Shown: in pieces, positions 63,760-64,000 of the stretch
Layout: each line of letters opens with the position of its first letter
Position numbering within the stretch: the stretch's first letter is position 1
Assembly (NCBI RefSeq): GCF_013340305.1
Contig: NZ_BLVP01000006.1
Coordinates: 124,001 to 188,000, forward strand
Source: Desulfovibrio psychrotolerans
Lineage (GTDB): Bacteria; Desulfobacterota; Desulfovibrionia; Desulfovibrionales; Desulfovibrionaceae
DNA length: 64,000 nt
Direction: 5' to 3'
Program-made: the position numbers and the translations under genes
The notes under the pieces: generated by a model
Database searches by the model: none
Seen by the model: the letters and a program-made list of their open reading frames with translations, nothing else
What the model was told of the DNA's origin: nothing

Positions 63760-64000
63760 ATGACCAAAGAACAATGCACCGTCCTGAAGGTGCTGGATAA
63801 TGTTCCCTTCGGGCAGGTAGCCGGGGAACACCTCTTTTTCGCCCTGCGTCTGGAGCGCCCCGAATGGACCAACTGGCTTCCCGGCCAGTTTGTCATGGTG
63901 CGTCCCTCCGGCTGGGCGCTGGACATGCTCTGGGCACGGCCCTTTTCCATCTGCCGGGTAAGCCCGCGCGACCTTGTGCTCTTCTTTCAGGCCGTGGGCC
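63760..64000 (+). CDS. pyrK: Dihydroorotate dehydrogenase electron-transfer subunit PyrK (truncated by window end)
   Basis: Only the first 80 residues lie in the window. Translation from the ATG at 63760 (AAAGGTGA upstream) gives MTKEQCTVLKVLDNVPFGQV, then WLPGQFVMVRP and LDMLWARPFSICRVSPRDLV. The RPFSI segment is the FAD-binding motif of the PyrK/ferredoxin-reductase fold. PyrK passes electrons from dihydroorotate dehydrogenase to NAD; pyrD should follow. An NfnA- or SudB-like protein has the same start, so the call rests mainly on the WARPFSI signature and needs the missing part. Confidence 0.72.
   Translation, partial: MTKEQCTVLKVLDNVPFGQVAGEHLFFALRLERPEWTNWLPGQFVMVRPSGWALDMLWARPFSICRVSPRDLVLFFQAVG

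Overview
The window looks like a chromosomal segment of a sulfate-reducing bacterium of the Desulfovibrionaceae. I infer this from the combination of a high-GC genome, a Wolinella-type fumarate reductase, an Flx-Hdr complex, NfnAB, an octaheme cytochrome c with a membrane cytochrome b partner, rubredoxin:oxygen oxidoreductase, cytochrome bd and a class III ribonucleotide reductase. I cannot name the species from the sequence alone. No rRNA, tRNA, CRISPR array, IS element or prophage was recognised.

Layout. (1) 1-906, minus: the N-terminal part of a DctP-type TRAP binding protein, cut by the window edge. (2) 1359-18666, plus: a 13-gene anaerobic C4-dicarboxylate and electron-bifurcation block, frdCAB, two-subunit fumarase, malic enzyme, nfnAB, an HdrC-HdrB fusion, hdrA, flxD, flxC, flxB, flxA, closed by a clear rho-independent terminator. 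Two genes of this block (HdrC-HdrB and HdrA) are each interrupted by one in-frame UGA that sits exactly at a conserved Cys position and is followed by a hairpin at SECIS distance. I annotate both as selenoproteins. (3) 18790-23875: a chemoreceptor divergent from an octaheme cytochrome plus cytochrome b pair, with three adjacent inverted repeats between them. (4) 24071-33569: a hypothetical protein, adenosine-specific kinase family protein, glutamate dehydrogenase, 3-methyladenine glycosylase I, a second chemoreceptor, a ferredoxin-nitroreductase and a cyclic-2,3-DPG-synthetase-like GTPase. (5) 33668-42420, minus: a YhaN/YhaO-like SMC-type ATPase and nuclease pair, a small lipoprotein and an RluA-type pseudouridine synthase. 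Several of these carry in-frame short tandem repeat insertions. (6) 42522-49252: an FG-GAP repeat exported protein, an rRNA m5C methyltransferase-like protein, a DUF2087 protein, a CsoR/CstR-family repressor, a thiaminase I-like lipoprotein and a HigBA-type toxin-antitoxin pair. (7) 49357-55083, minus: cydAB, then nrdG-nrdD, preceded by a cluster of DnaA-box-like sites. (8) 55730-64000: a glycosyltransferase, TatD nuclease, single-domain response regulator, M48 protease, rubredoxin:oxygen oxidoreductase, U32 peptidase and the start of pyrK.

How the genes fit together. In the first 19 kb, malate and fumarate are interconverted by fumarase, malate is decarboxylated to pyruvate by malic enzyme giving NAD(P)H, and fumarate is reduced at the membrane by FrdCAB. 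NfnAB (NADH/NADPH/ferredoxin) and Flx-Hdr (NADH/ferredoxin/disulfide) can balance the electron carriers produced and used by these reactions. Placing both bifurcating modules directly downstream of the fumarate/malate genes suggests one physiological unit. The rest of the window is mostly housekeeping, oxygen defence (cydAB, ROO), repair and signalling.

A recurrent feature is short-period tandem repetition: in-frame 9- to 12-nt repeats inside at least five proteins, and degenerate roughly 10-bp arrays in several intergenic gaps, including a seven-tract GGGA run.
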